64,000 bases of DNA from Rhodobacteraceae bacterium EL129 (GTDB lineage: Bacteria; Pseudomonadota; Alphaproteobacteria; Rhodobacterales; Rhodobacteraceae): NCBI GenBank assembly GCA_900313005.1, contig ONZJ01000002.1, positions 1,380,996 through 1,444,995 on the forward strand, read 5' to 3'. Positions 39,309-47,945 of the stretch are shown piece by piece (position 1 is the stretch's first letter; every line of letters starts with the position of its first letter). A program made the translations under genes and the position numbers. A model generated the notes under the pieces. The model saw only the letters and a list, made by a program, of their open reading frames with translations, was not told the DNA's origin and ran no database searches.

Positions 39309-40169
39309 TTACGCGTTGCGTGCAATGGCCGAGGCCATCAATGCGTCAAAACCGGCGGCATCCGAGACCTGCGCGATCTCATCTGCGGTGACATACACGC
39401 CCCATTTCTCCATCGCGGCATAACGTGGAGCGCGGTGGGCCAGGGCGCGGGCATAGGTCCAACGGATGAAGGTATCGGGATCGACGCTGTCTTCGGCGGT
39501 GCCGGTTTCGGATAGATAATCCGCCCAGGCCTGGGTCAGAAACTCGGGCTGATAGGCCATGGGTTTCGGGGCCTTGTCAAACCGGCGGATCAGTTCCTGG
39601 GTGTGCGCTTGCGAGCCACGGATATGGACCAGCAGGCACTGGCGTGACAGCTCGGTCAGCAGGGCGTCGTCTGGGTCATCGCCATCCACCCATTCACAGA
39701 TCGACCCGCCTGTGTCGCAGATGAAATGCGGGTAGGCATAAAGCGATTGCGCGCGGTCGATGAAATCGCCGGTGTCGTTCAATGCGCCGATCTCGGCGGT
39801 GCGAAACTGTTGCTGGCGTTTTTGATATTCGGCAATGGGCAGGCCGCCCTTGCTTGGATCACCCGGTTTGCCCAGCCAGCTCGACACCGGACTGAGGTTG
39901 TTGAAGGTGATGTTGGAGCCGATATAGATGCTGTCAGACATCAGCAAATTCCGCAGGAACGGCACCTGCATGGCATGGGCCTTGGCGTTGTCGGCAATCC
40001 GTTCGCCCAGGTAATGCGTCCCAATGCGGTAGTCGATGGAGTAGTGAAACCACTCACCCTGATCTCGCAGCATGTTTGAAATATAGGTCTTGCCCAAGCC
40101 CGACATGCCGTAAAACAGCACGCGTTTGTTTGTGGCAGTGGTCCATGCATCCGCAGTGGGGTAGATCAT
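39309..40169 (-). CDS. P-loop ATPase
   Basis: This 286-residue protein has a Walker A motif GMSGLGKTYIS near residue 21. It also has an acidic hydrophobic strand HFICDTGGS near 150 that may be its Walker B. The central region contains SIYIGSNITFNN and a Gln/Arg-rich helix. It is distantly like guanylate- or shikimate-type P-loop kinases, but I cannot name the family. It sits 39 bases upstream of metA on the same strand, so it is likely in the metA operon. It is divergent from a 40-residue membrane protein gene. Confidence 0.65.
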   Translation of the reverse strand: MIYPTADAWTTATNKRVLFYGMSGLGKTYISNMLRDQGEWFHYSIDYRIGTHYLGERIADNAKAHAMQVPFLRNLLMSDSIYIGSNITFNNLSPVSSWLGKPGDPSKGGLPIAEYQKRQQQFRTAEIGALNDTGDFIDRAQSLYAYPHFICDTGGSICEWVDGDDPDDALLTELSRQCLLVHIRGSQAHTQELIRRFDKAPKPMAYQPEFLTQAWADYLSETGTAEDSVDPDTFIRWTYARALAHRAPRYAAMEKWGVYVTADEIAQVSDAAGFDALMASAIARNA

Positions 40170-40393
40170 CAGCGTATCCTCTTTGACCCCTCGTACAAAG
40201 CCCGAGGCCTGTGGTCAAATTGGAAACGCCGCTGCGTGGTTTTTGAAATACGCGTCGCGCCTCTGCGTCAATCTGCCCTGCGGCCATCTGGCGGCTCGAC
40301 CTCAGGAGGAAGACGGGTGTAGTATCGAGGTCAAGCTAAGGTGCGGGTCGGCTTGCGCAGACCTCTCGCCATTCCCCTGCCGGAGGGCAAATC

Positions 40394-40516
40394 ATGAAAA
40401 AGATCGACGTCGACAAAGACTACAATCGCTCAAAATTCCTGATCAAAGCGATGGTTGCACAGGTGGTTTTGGTGCTTGTCGTGATGTTCTGCTATTGGGC
40501 CTACTTGGCGTCCTGA
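40394..40516 (+). CDS. Small single-span membrane protein, 40 residues
   Basis: ATG 40394 is preceded by GGAGGG at 7-base spacing and opens a 40-codon frame with a Lys/Asp-rich start (MKKIDVDKDYNRSKF). One transmembrane helix runs from about residue 17 to 37 (AMVAQVVLVLVVMFCYWAYL). This is an unusually good ribosome site and a protein-like composition for a frame this short. The gene is divergent from the P-loop ATPase, with 224 bases between. The role is unknown. Confidence 0.7.
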   Translation: MKKIDVDKDYNRSKFLIKAMVAQVVLVLVVMFCYWAYLAS

Positions 40517-40545
40517 CGCCTTCGCCCAACTGACACACGCAGCGC

Positions 40546-40758
40546 TTATTGCTCGCGCCCACAGGCCTTGAGACGGGCATGCAGGGCAGGGGCCTGCGTG
40601 GCACCTGCATCCAGGGCAAAGATATAGGCGTGGGTCAGGTAGAAACAGGCGGCGTCAAGGTCGTTCGCCTCGTCCGCCGCCTGTGTGTAGAGATGGACCA
40701 GCGCCGTCAGATCATGGGCCGCATGGGCGGCGATCATCTCGGCATCAAGTGCGCTCAT
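40546..40758 (-). CDS. Small hypothetical protein, 70 residues
   Basis: This short helical protein is Ala/Leu-rich and resembles a single tetratricopeptide-like unit (AADEANDLDAACFYLTHAY near residues 28-46). The C-terminus is basic (LHARLKACGREQ). Its ATG overlaps the stop of the upstream Rieske oxygenase gene by 4 bases, so it is translated with it. I do not recognise a characterised family. A helper role for the oxygenase is possible but not shown. Confidence 0.65.
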   Translation of the reverse strand: MSALDAEMIAAHAAHDLTALVHLYTQAADEANDLDAACFYLTHAYIFALDAGATQAPALHARLKACGREQ

Positions 40759-41915
40759 TCAGCGGCCTGTGCCTGACCGCGGAAGGTCATGACCTTTTCG
40801 GCCACCCAATCGTGAAAGCAATGCGTGGGGCTGTCCATCACGGGGCTGAACCGTCCGCCGTCAAAGCCCGGCACATGGCGGCCTTTCTGCATGCCTTCAA
40901 CGACAAAGATGTCTTCCTCGAACACTTCTTTCCACTGGGCCGTGTTGGCGGCGCGCAGGTCGGCGTCGGTCTCGGGCGTGGCATAGTAGAGGTGCACGTG
41001 TTCCATCGTCTCTTCGGTTGAGATCGCCTCGAGTACGATGGCGAAGGAATGATCGCGGTGCACGCCCAGCAGGACATTGGGGTAGACAGCGATGTATTCT
41101 GCCTGTTCGTCCCATTTGGAGCCCACATCATCATAATCAGGAAAGACATTGCCAGCTTCGTTCTTTAATTGGCGATAGACCAGCGTGCCTTGGCCCGAGA
41201 ACTGACCGGGCTCTTCGATGTGATAGTGATCTTCCAGCCGCGAATAGCTGTTCAGACCGGGGTGAATCCAAGGCAGGTGATAACTCTCGCAGTAATTCTC
41301 GACCGCAAGTTTCCAGTTGGTTTTGACCCCGAGTTCAAACCGGCTGTCAGCGCCACCGTGATATAGCGGCTTTTCAAAATCTTCCCAGCGTTTCAGCAGA
41401 TCGGCATGCACCACTTCGAACGGCCTCGCATTGCCCGAGACGTTGATCCAGACCACATCGCGCCAGATATGGCTACGCACCTCATTGAGGCCCAGCGTGT
41501 CGCGTTTGATGCTGTCGTGCGTATTGTGGCCGGGGCCGCCTACATGGGGCGTGCTGACCAGCTTGCCTTTGGTGGAATAACACCACGAATGATAGGGGCA
41601 GCGAATGGCGCCTTCGATCTTGCGCGGCTCTTCAACCAGAATCATGCCACGGTGGCGGCAGATGTTCTGAAAGACACGGACATCGCCGTCCTTGTCGCGG
41701 ATCAGCAGCAGGGGCATGCCCAAAAATTCGATCGGTTTGGCATCGCCGTTCTCTGGTACATCTGCCCCTACCGCCAGACCGGCCCAGCCTTTGAACATCA
41801 ATGCGTGCTTTTCTTCGTCAAACACAGCCGTGTCGATGTAATGGGCGTTGGGCAGACCATTGGCATGTTCCACAGATTTGCGGACAGAGCTGAGGTCAGT
41901 GAGATGAGCAGTCAT
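40755..41915 (-). CDS. Rieske non-haem iron oxygenase, alpha subunit
   Basis: This 386-residue protein is a ring-hydroxylating-type oxygenase alpha subunit. The Rieske cluster ligands are in CRHRG near residue 85 and CPYHSW near 106. The mononuclear iron ligands are in ENYCESYHLPWIHPG near 207-222, with a later acidic residue. Related enzymes include glycine betaine monooxygenase GbcA and carnitine oxygenase, which act on quaternary amines rather than aromatics. ATG 41915 is favoured over TTG 41921 by spacing to AAGG. No reductase gene is next to it. The substrate is open. Confidence 0.83.
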   Translation of the reverse strand: MTAHLTDLSSVRKSVEHANGLPNAHYIDTAVFDEEKHALMFKGWAGLAVGADVPENGDAKPIEFLGMPLLLIRDKDGDVRVFQNICRHRGMILVEEPRKIEGAIRCPYHSWCYSTKGKLVSTPHVGGPGHNTHDSIKRDTLGLNEVRSHIWRDVVWINVSGNARPFEVVHADLLKRWEDFEKPLYHGGADSRFELGVKTNWKLAVENYCESYHLPWIHPGLNSYSRLEDHYHIEEPGQFSGQGTLVYRQLKNEAGNVFPDYDDVGSKWDEQAEYIAVYPNVLLGVHRDHSFAIVLEAISTEETMEHVHLYYATPETDADLRAANTAQWKEVFEEDIFVVEGMQKGRHVPGFDGGRFSPVMDSPTHCFHDWVAEKVMTFRGQAQAAE

Positions 41916-42024
41916 GAGCAAGCACCTTTTGGCATAAAGATACGCACAGTTTACGTATATCGCTTGCGATGGCTGAACAATTCACGACATGATTTGCCTA
42001 CATGCGACCGTGTAGCGGCGTGTA

Positions 42025-42432
42025 TTAGCGAATGACATGCACGGCACATGTCGCATGGCGGACGACCCTGTCTGCTGTTGAGCCGAGAAAGAAATTTTCC
42101 AGCCCGGGTTTGTGAGAGGCCAGAACAATGCAATCGGTACTGTTTTCCCTTGCATATTGCACGATCGCGCGTCCGGCCTGACCAGATGCGAAGGCGGTTT
42201 TGGCGCCGGACAGTTTGTCTGCCAGCGCTTGAAGGGCAGCTTCGGCCTCAGCGTGTCTTTCCTTCAGGATATGAGCAGGTATTTCGGCCGCTGCATAGGA
42301 GGGGATTGGCTCGAGTACATGGATGATAGTGAACTGAGTCCCATCACCAGCCAAGGCTTGTGCAATCTGAAATGCACTTTCGGTATCGTGATCTTTGCCA
42401 AACAAAACGGGCAACAGAATGTTGGTGTACAT
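42025..42432 (-). CDS. Universal stress protein (UspA family)
   Basis: This 135-residue protein matches a single UspA domain. It starts with MYTNILLPVLFGKDHD and has the late phosphate-binding pattern GLENFFLGSTADRVVRHA, which suggests an ATP-binding member. ATG 42432 is preceded by GGGAG. The frame extends upstream to 42483, but that part has no Usp similarity. It is 109 bases downstream of the Rieske gene's start... the genes are separate units. The stress that induces it cannot be read from sequence. Confidence 0.88.
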   Translation of the reverse strand: MYTNILLPVLFGKDHDTESAFQIAQALAGDGTQFTIIHVLEPIPSYAAAEIPAHILKERHAEAEAALQALADKLSGAKTAFASGQAGRAIVQYARENSTDCIVLASHKPGLENFFLGSTADRVVRHATCAVHVIR

Positions 42433-42549
42433 GGTCGTCTCCCTCGAATGATTGATGTCCAGGGAAGTGTATGGCCAATCCATTCCTTCTGCGTTGAGCT
42501 ATGTCAAACGTGGATGATGGGTTGGATTCTGATCCGGCGTCGTGGCTGA

Positions 42550-43428
42550 TTAATGTTCGCTCATCGCATCAATGAACAAACGGCTGAGTCCATGTTTTGG
42601 TGCGTTCGCGGGGCGTACCGCATATACGCCCACCGGATCGGCTGTCCAATCCGGCAGAACATTCTGCACGCGACCTTCTGCGATGTCTTTCAGTGCTAGA
42701 AACTCGGGGATCAGGGCGAGCCCAGCACCTGCGCGGGCCAGGTGGTACAATGCATGTGCATCATTAACCAAAAGCCGGGGTTCAGGTTTGACCGTGTAGC
42801 TCGGCTTTCGGGGATGTCTGAATGTTGCACGCTGTCGTTCAACCTGAGCCAGTAGGATCCAGTCCAACGTGTTCAGGTCTTCCGGGGTTTGCGGGGCAGG
42901 GTACGCACTCAGGTACTGGGTCGAAGACACCAGAATACGAGGCACGTCGTAGAGTTTACGGGAAATCAGCGTGCTGTCTTTCAGCCAACCCATGCGAAAC
43001 GCTATATCAAAGCCATCTCCGATCAAATCCCGGCGGGCATCTGTGAAATCAAGTGTCAGGTGTACGTTGGGATGGGACCGCGAAAACGCGGCAATGCGGT
43101 CCACAAGCTGGGATTGCGCCAGAATTGCAGGCAGGGTCACGCGCAGCTCGCCCGACGGGATGCGCGCCGTTTCCACGACGCTGTGCAACCCGTCCTCGGC
43201 GGCTTCGACCATACGGTGTGCAGCCCCCAGCAAACGTTCGCCGTCCTTGGTCAGCGCCAGTTTGCGCGTCGAGCGATAGAGCAGGGCGACGCCCAGATGG
43301 GCCTCAAGCTGTGACACATGATGGCTGACCACCGAGGGGGATAGGTTCAGCGCCAAAGCCGCCCCCCGAAACGATCCGTGATCTACCGTCTTGGCGAAGA
43401 TTGCGAGCTGTCTGAATTGATCCATCAT
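42550..43428 (-). CDS. LysR-family regulator
   Basis: This 292-residue regulator has the LysR helix-turn-helix GSFRGAALALNLSPSVVSHH near residues 18-37. A substrate-binding effector domain follows (about 90-290), with RIPSGELRVTLP at the junction. Two adjacent ATG codons (43428, 43425) are possible starts. It is divergent from the exported SnoaL-like gene across 138 bases containing a near-palindrome. It probably controls that gene and itself. The effector is unknown. Confidence 0.85.
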   Translation of the reverse strand: MMDQFRQLAIFAKTVDHGSFRGAALALNLSPSVVSHHVSQLEAHLGVALLYRSTRKLALTKDGERLLGAAHRMVEAAEDGLHSVVETARIPSGELRVTLPAILAQSQLVDRIAAFSRSHPNVHLTLDFTDARRDLIGDGFDIAFRMGWLKDSTLISRKLYDVPRILVSSTQYLSAYPAPQTPEDLNTLDWILLAQVERQRATFRHPRKPSYTVKPEPRLLVNDAHALYHLARAGAGLALIPEFLALKDIAEGRVQNVLPDWTADPVGVYAVRPANAPKHGLSRLFIDAMSEH

Positions 43429-43506
43429 AGTGTAAATTTCCAGAACAATAAAACTTATGAATAACACCTAATCGAATAAATGCGAATGGTCCATATTCCG
43501 TGACAA

Positions 43507-43529
43507 CCGCAGAGAATAGCTTCTAGCGG
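43507..43529. promoter_or_regulatory. Near-palindrome between LysR and SnoaL-like genes
   Basis: CCGC-AG-AGAA-TAGC-TTCT-A-GCGG forms paired arms CCGC/GCGG and AGAA/TTCT around a 4-base centre. It lies 38 bases before the SnoaL-like start. It is a candidate operator for the divergent LysR protein. Confidence 0.35.
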
Positions 43530-43566
43530 TCTTTGAAACGGACAACTACTTTGAAGGATACTAAAG

Positions 43567-44046
43567 ATGAAACAACTGAAATCACTCTTGGCTGCGTGCC
43601 TGTTGATGATCGCGCCGATGACGGGTTCTGCGATGGCGGATGACAAGGCAACAGTGCAAATCTTCTATGACTTTCTGAGCAATCCTGCCTCTCAGGAGCA
43701 CGCGGATGCGTTGGTGTCCGTCATCGCGGATGATTGGGTAAGCATCGGAGATTACACCGGCAAGAACAAATCAGGCGAAGCATTTGTTGGACAGGTTGGT
43801 GGCTTTGGCCAGCTTATCCCGGATCTGACCTGGGCCGTAGAGGAAATGTTGCAGGACGAAAACCGGATCGTGGTGCGCAGCCGGGCCACGGGCACCCCTA
43901 AGGGTCCTCTCTTTGGTGTAGATGGGCAAGGCCGGGGCTTTGATATCATGACCATCGACATTCACACCGTTGAGGATGGTAAAATCACCCGCACTTACCA
44001 TGTTGAAGATTGGGCGGGTGCCCTGCAGCAATTGGGCGGTAAATAA
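43567..44046 (+). CDS. Exported SnoaL-like protein
   Basis: This 159-residue protein has a signal peptide (MKQLKSLLAACLLMIAPMTG, cleavage likely after SAMA near residue 24). A SnoaL/NTF2-like domain follows, with IADDWVSIGDYTG, LIPDLTWAVEEM and HVEDWAGALQQLGG. SnoaL-like ester cyclases and related small-ligand binders share this fold. Many have no known activity. The ATG follows GAAGGA. It is probably under control of the divergent LysR protein. The periplasmic location is inferred from the signal peptide. Confidence 0.8.
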   Translation: MKQLKSLLAACLLMIAPMTGSAMADDKATVQIFYDFLSNPASQEHADALVSVIADDWVSIGDYTGKNKSGEAFVGQVGGFGQLIPDLTWAVEEMLQDENRIVVRSRATGTPKGPLFGVDGQGRGFDIMTIDIHTVEDGKITRTYHVEDWAGALQQLGGK

Positions 44047-44062
44047 TCCAAACCGTTCTGAG

Positions 44063-44089
44063 CCGGGCCTTCATTAGGCCCGGTTCGTT
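44063..44089 (+). terminator. Terminator between SnoaL-like gene and ilvN
   Basis: CCGGGCCT (44063-44070) pairs with AGGCCCGG (44076-44083) around a 5-base loop and is followed by TTCGTTT. It lies 16 bases after the SnoaL-like stop and could also stop ilvN transcription from the other side. Confidence 0.7.
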
Positions 44090-44103
44090 TGAAGGACCAC
44101 GCT

Positions 44104-44664
44104 TTATGCGCCTCGGGGCAGGGCGGCCACGCCGGTGCGGGCCATATCTGACAGACCCAAGGGGCGCATGAGGTCGGCGAAGGCGTCTACCTTTTCGGGT
44201 GTGCCCGTGATCTCAAACACAAAGCTGTCCAGTGTGCTGTCCACCACATTGGCACGGAAGATATCGGCCAGACGGAGGGCCTCAACCCGTTTATCGCCGT
44301 CACCTTCAACCTTCAGCAAGGCCAGCTCGCGCTCTACGCTGCGGCCTTCGACTGTCAGGTCATGTACGTCATGCACCACCACGATCCGACCCAGCTGCGC
44401 TTTGATCTGTTCGATCACCTGTGGGGTGCCGGTGGTCACAATGGTGATCCGGCTGAAATGCCCTTCGTGATCGACTTCGGCCACCGTGAGGCTGTCGATG
44501 TTATAGCCCCGGCCTGAAAACAGTCCGATGACCCGCGCCAGCACACCTGGTTCGTTGTCCACGATGACTGCCAGGGTATGACGTTCCACCACGTCCGAGA
44601 ATGTGGGACGCAGGTTATAGGCCGAATGCTTGTTAGAGCCTTTTTTGATTTTCATGGCAGACAT
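44104..44664 (-). CDS. ilvN: Acetolactate synthase regulatory subunit
   Basis: This 186-residue small subunit activates acetolactate synthase and carries valine feedback sensitivity. The ACT domain shows ERHTLAVIVDNEPGVLARVI near residue 27 and GRGYNIDSLTVAEVDHEGHF next to it. A C-terminal domain (about 110-180) follows. The first 18 residues are basic and variable. Unusually, an acyltransferase gene lies between it and ilvB, separated by a 356-base gap from ilvB. Cotranscription with ilvB is therefore uncertain. Confidence 0.93.
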   Translation of the reverse strand: MSAMKIKKGSNKHSAYNLRPTFSDVVERHTLAVIVDNEPGVLARVIGLFSGRGYNIDSLTVAEVDHEGHFSRITIVTTGTPQVIEQIKAQLGRIVVVHDVHDLTVEGRSVERELALLKVEGDGDKRVEALRLADIFRANVVDSTLDSFVFEITGTPEKVDAFADLMRPLGLSDMARTGVAALPRGA

Positions 44665-44724
44665 GGAAGTATCCTTTGACAGGAAGCGAACAGGAATGGT
44701 GGTGCGATCAAACCATCGCGGGCA

Positions 44725-45723
44725 CTAGAACCCCAAAAGCCGACGAGCGCCAAGACGGGCACTGATCCGGTACAACACCCACGGCCCGACAATGCCGATC
44801 AGCGTTCCGAGCAACACATGCACAAGCAAAGTGGTAATGTCCAGTCTCAGCAGAATTGCGCGTATGGGGGCGGAAAAGAAGGTATGTGCCAGATAGATGG
44901 CCATGGAGGCGGCCCCAAGCGCAATCAGGGGACGCAAGACGCGCGACAGGCCGGGTTGCTCGGCCAGCCAGCGACACAGCAGCATGACGCAGGCGGTGGC
45001 ATACATCGCCAGCATCATATCCAACGCCGTTGACGGATCCAGCCCGTAGGCGATCACTTGAACGGCGACAAAACCGAGCAGAGGCCAGATCGGCGTGATC
45101 AAGGGCAGATCAGAGCGGAAGTGCAGACAGACCCCTAGGAAGAAAAATGGGGCGAACAGCAAAGTGGGCCGCAGGTAAGGGTCAAGCGCTCCCAAATCCG
45201 GGGTCATCACGGCCAGGGCCGTACTGACGCATGTTATCCCGGCCCAATGATAGGCGGTGAGCGGGTGGTCCAGCCTTTGCGCCGCCATGGTGATCAGCTT
45301 GAATAGCAGATGCAGCAGGAACAGCGCCCAGAGAAACCAGAACTGCCATTGGGCAGGCAGCGGATTCCAGTTCAGGCTGTCCAATGTCACGGGATCGTTG
45401 GCCATGCTGCCCATGGCCCATTTGCCCGCCATCATCAGATAGGTCCACAGAATCAGCGGATAAATCAGTAGCATCATGCGCGAGGTCAGCACAGTCCAGA
45501 TCGGAAGGCGGGACACCTTATAGATCAGCATCCCTGATACGATGAAAAACAATGGCATATGGAAGAGATAAATACCGCGCCGAATGGTCTCAAAGAGGTG
45601 TTCGTCGGGGATCAACCCGGCAGAGTGCAGCCCGATCCAACAATGGCCCAGGACGACGAGGGCAATCGCCACACCTTTGGTCAGATCAATCCATGGAAGA
45701 CGGTCAGTCGGATAAACGGTCAT
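44725..45723 (-). CDS. Membrane acyltransferase (acyltransferase-3 family)
   Basis: This 332-residue protein has about ten membrane helices. The family opening RLPWIDLTKGVAIALVVLGH near residue 8 contains the conserved Asp, Lys and His, and FHMPLFFIVSGM is typical. It resembles fucose-4-O-acetylase-like and OafA-like membrane acetyltransferases but lacks an SGNH domain. It lies between ilvN and ilvB on the same strand, 60 bases upstream of ilvN, and may drive or read into ilvN. The acceptor is unknown. Confidence 0.8.
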   Translation of the reverse strand: MTVYPTDRLPWIDLTKGVAIALVVLGHCWIGLHSAGLIPDEHLFETIRRGIYLFHMPLFFIVSGMLIYKVSRLPIWTVLTSRMMLLIYPLILWTYLMMAGKWAMGSMANDPVTLDSLNWNPLPAQWQFWFLWALFLLHLLFKLITMAAQRLDHPLTAYHWAGITCVSTALAVMTPDLGALDPYLRPTLLFAPFFFLGVCLHFRSDLPLITPIWPLLGFVAVQVIAYGLDPSTALDMMLAMYATACVMLLCRWLAEQPGLSRVLRPLIALGAASMAIYLAHTFFSAPIRAILLRLDITTLLVHVLLGTLIGIVGPWVLYRISARLGARRLLGF

Positions 45724-46079
45724 ATCTTCGTAAACTCGTTAAACATTACACTCTTAAAAGGTCTTCTACACTTACAACGTTTCAGCATGGGCCGCGTGGT
45801 CTACCGGACCATAAGGCGACCCGACGCTGCCACGGCATTACACTTATCCTAAAACTCCGCGAAACGATACTGTTTCGTTACGTTCCTTGCGGCGCTCTTG
45901 GTGACCGAGGTGTCTGGCACACGGTATGCTTCTGTACCACGATTACAAACGCGTTTTTCTGTTGGTGTCAGGGGGAATTTACGCAGATTTTGACCCATGA
46001 ATTGGCAGGGCGATGAGTGCGGAATTCGGGAGGTAACAGCTTGGGGTGCGCGTAGACTGCGCACCCGTCGCGTGTTTGT
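45724..46079. other. 356-base gap between the acyltransferase and ilvB
   Basis: No gene with a ribosome site is visible. The region holds a hairpin after ilvB (46044-46066), an inverted repeat CGAAAC-N6-GTTTCG at 45860-45877, and AT-rich stretches near 45724-45780 that could carry the acyltransferase promoter. An open plus-strand frame to 46016 starts antisense to the acyltransferase and lacks protein-like features. Confidence 0.4.
46044..46066 (-). terminator. Hairpin after ilvB
   Basis: GGGTGCGC (46044-46051) pairs with GCGCACCC (46059-46066) around a 7-base loop, 13 bases after the ilvB stop. There is no T-run on the minus strand, so it may be a partial terminator or an mRNA-end stabilising hairpin. 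Confidence 0.5.
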
Positions 46080-47834
46080 TTAGACCATCACCGCGCCTTT
46101 GGAGCCGATGGCGTCTTTGGTTGACGCTTCGCCCAGCAGCATCTTGTTGTGTGGCTCGCCCGAGGGGATCATCGGGAAGCAGTTTTCATGTTTCTCGACC
46201 AGACAATCCATAATCACAGGCCCGTCGTGGTTGATCATCTCCATGATCGCATCATCCAGATCAGCGGGATCAGAACACTGAATGCCCTTGGCGCCGAAGG
46301 CCTCGGCCAACTTTACGAAATCGGGCAGGGCTTCGGACCACGAATGCGAATACCGCTCGCCGTGCAGCAGTTCCTGCCATTGACGCACCATGCCAAGGCG
46401 TTCGTTGTTCATGATGAACTGCTTCACCGGCAGGCGGAATTGCACAGCGGTGCCCATCTCCTGCATGTTCATCAACCACGAGGCTTCGCCGGCGACGTTG
46501 ATCACCAAAGCATCCCTATGGGCCATTTGCACTCCGATGGACGCAGGGAAGCCATAGCCCATGGTGCCCAAGCCGCCCGAGGTCATCCAGCGGTTGGGGT
46601 CGTTGAACTGCAGATACTGCGCGGCCCACATCTGGTGTTGGCCAACTTCTGTGCAGATATAGCGGTCGTGGTCTTTGGTCAGCGCCTCAAGGCGCGCCAG
46701 AGCATGCTGTGGCTTGATGGTTTTGCCTTCCTGTGTGTAGGCCAGGCAGTCGATCTTTTTCCATTCGTTGATCTTGTCCCACCACTTCTGGATCGCCTCG
46801 CGGTTCACCTTGCGGCCGCGCGACTTCCAGATTTTCAGCACATCTTCCAGCACGTGTGCGATGTCGCCCACGATCGGGATGTCGGTCTTGATCACCTTGT
46901 TGATGGAGGAAGGATCAATGTCGATATGCACCTTGGTTGAACCGGGGCTGAACGCGTCCAGACGGCCAGTGATCCGGTCGTCAAAACGTGCGCCGATGTT
47001 GATCATCAGATCGCAGTCGTGCATCGCCATGTTGGCCTCGTAGAGGCCGTGCATGCCCAGCATGCCGATCCAGTTTTCGCCATTCGCCGGATAAGCGCCA
47101 AGCCCCATCAGGGTTGAGGTTGTGGGAATGCCTGAGGCATCCACCAGTTCCCTCAAAAGCTGCGTCGCCGCGTCGCCCGAGTTGATGACCCCGCCACCGG
47201 TGTAGAACACGGGCCGCTTGGCTTTCTCGAGCGCCTCGACCAGTTCGGTGATCGCCTCGATGTCGCCTTTGACCTGAGGTTGATAGTGGCTGACCCGCGC
47301 TTTGTTGGGCGGGGTGTAGCCGCTCGAGGCGAACTGCACGTCCTTTGGGATATCCACCAGAACCGGGCCAGGGCGGCCGGATCTGGCCACATGAAACGCC
47401 TGATGCAGGATGTCGGACAGGTCGCTGGTGTCGGACACCAGCCAGTTGTGTTTGGTGCAGGGACGGGTGATGCCCACGGTATCGGCCTCCTGAAAGGCGT
47501 CGTTGCCAATCATGAAGGTGGGCACCTGACCTGACAGAACGATAATCGGAATGCTGTCCATCAGCGCATCGGTCAAACCGGTCACCGCATTGGTGGCGCC
47601 GGGCCCCGATGTCACCAGCGCCACGCCGATCTTGCCGGTCGATCGCGCATAGCCTTCAGCCGCATGCACAGCCCCCTGTTCGTGACGCACGAGGATGTGG
47701 CGAATGTCGTTTTGCTGAAAGATCTCGTCATAAATCGGTAGCACCGCGCCGCCGGGATATCCAAAGACGACATCCACACCCTGATCCTTCAAGGCCTGGA
47801 CTACCATTTTTGCTCCGGTCATTTGACGTGTCAT
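46080..47834 (-). CDS. ilvB: Acetolactate synthase catalytic subunit
   Basis: This 584-residue ThDP enzyme makes acetolactate and acetohydroxybutyrate for Val, Leu and Ile synthesis. The catalytic Glu is in RHEQGAVHAAEG near residue 49. The FAD-region and substrate residues are in FQEADTVGITRPCTKHNW. The ThDP/metal loop is in VAGEASWLMNMQEMG near 439. Its 5' leader contains a terminator and a branched-chain leader peptide, so expression should respond to aminoacylated Val/Ile/Leu tRNA. ilvN is downstream, after an acyltransferase. Confidence 0.96.
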   Translation of the reverse strand: MTRQMTGAKMVVQALKDQGVDVVFGYPGGAVLPIYDEIFQQNDIRHILVRHEQGAVHAAEGYARSTGKIGVALVTSGPGATNAVTGLTDALMDSIPIIVLSGQVPTFMIGNDAFQEADTVGITRPCTKHNWLVSDTSDLSDILHQAFHVARSGRPGPVLVDIPKDVQFASSGYTPPNKARVSHYQPQVKGDIEAITELVEALEKAKRPVFYTGGGVINSGDAATQLLRELVDASGIPTTSTLMGLGAYPANGENWIGMLGMHGLYEANMAMHDCDLMINIGARFDDRITGRLDAFSPGSTKVHIDIDPSSINKVIKTDIPIVGDIAHVLEDVLKIWKSRGRKVNREAIQKWWDKINEWKKIDCLAYTQEGKTIKPQHALARLEALTKDHDRYICTEVGQHQMWAAQYLQFNDPNRWMTSGGLGTMGYGFPASIGVQMAHRDALVINVAGEASWLMNMQEMGTAVQFRLPVKQFIMNNERLGMVRQWQELLHGERYSHSWSEALPDFVKLAEAFGAKGIQCSDPADLDDAIMEMINHDGPVIMDCLVEKHENCFPMIPSGEPHNKMLLGEASTKDAIGSKGAVMV

Positions 47835-47878
47835 GTGTTCGCTCCGTTTATGACATCACATCGTTTTCTTACGCGCAT

Positions 47879-47904
47879 AAAAAAGCCCCCGGTCTATCGG
47901 GGGC
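47879..47904 (-). terminator. Attenuator terminator upstream of ilvB
   Basis: On the minus strand GCCCCCG (47904-47898) pairs with CGGGGGC (47891-47885), with a 6-base loop and a run of six T (47884-47879). It lies between the leader peptide and ilvB, 45 bases before the ilvB start. This is the expected place for an attenuator. Confidence 0.8.
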
Positions 47905-47945
47905 GCATGGGGTACCTATATGGCTGCCGTTACCGACCCATGCGC
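47903..47945 (-). promoter_or_regulatory. Candidate antiterminator of the ilv attenuator
   Basis: GCGCATGGG (47945-47937), inside the leader-peptide reading frame, is perfectly complementary over 9 bases to CCCATGCGC (47911-47903). The second arm overlaps the terminator's first arm by 2 bases. A ribosome stalled on the Val/Ile codons would leave the first arm free to pair. A ribosome reaching the stop codon would cover it. Confidence 0.5.

Noticed and set aside
45552..46016. Plus-strand open frame of 154 codons across the acyltransferase start and the following gap
   Set aside because: Partly antisense to the acyltransferase, no ribosome site, and no protein-like composition.
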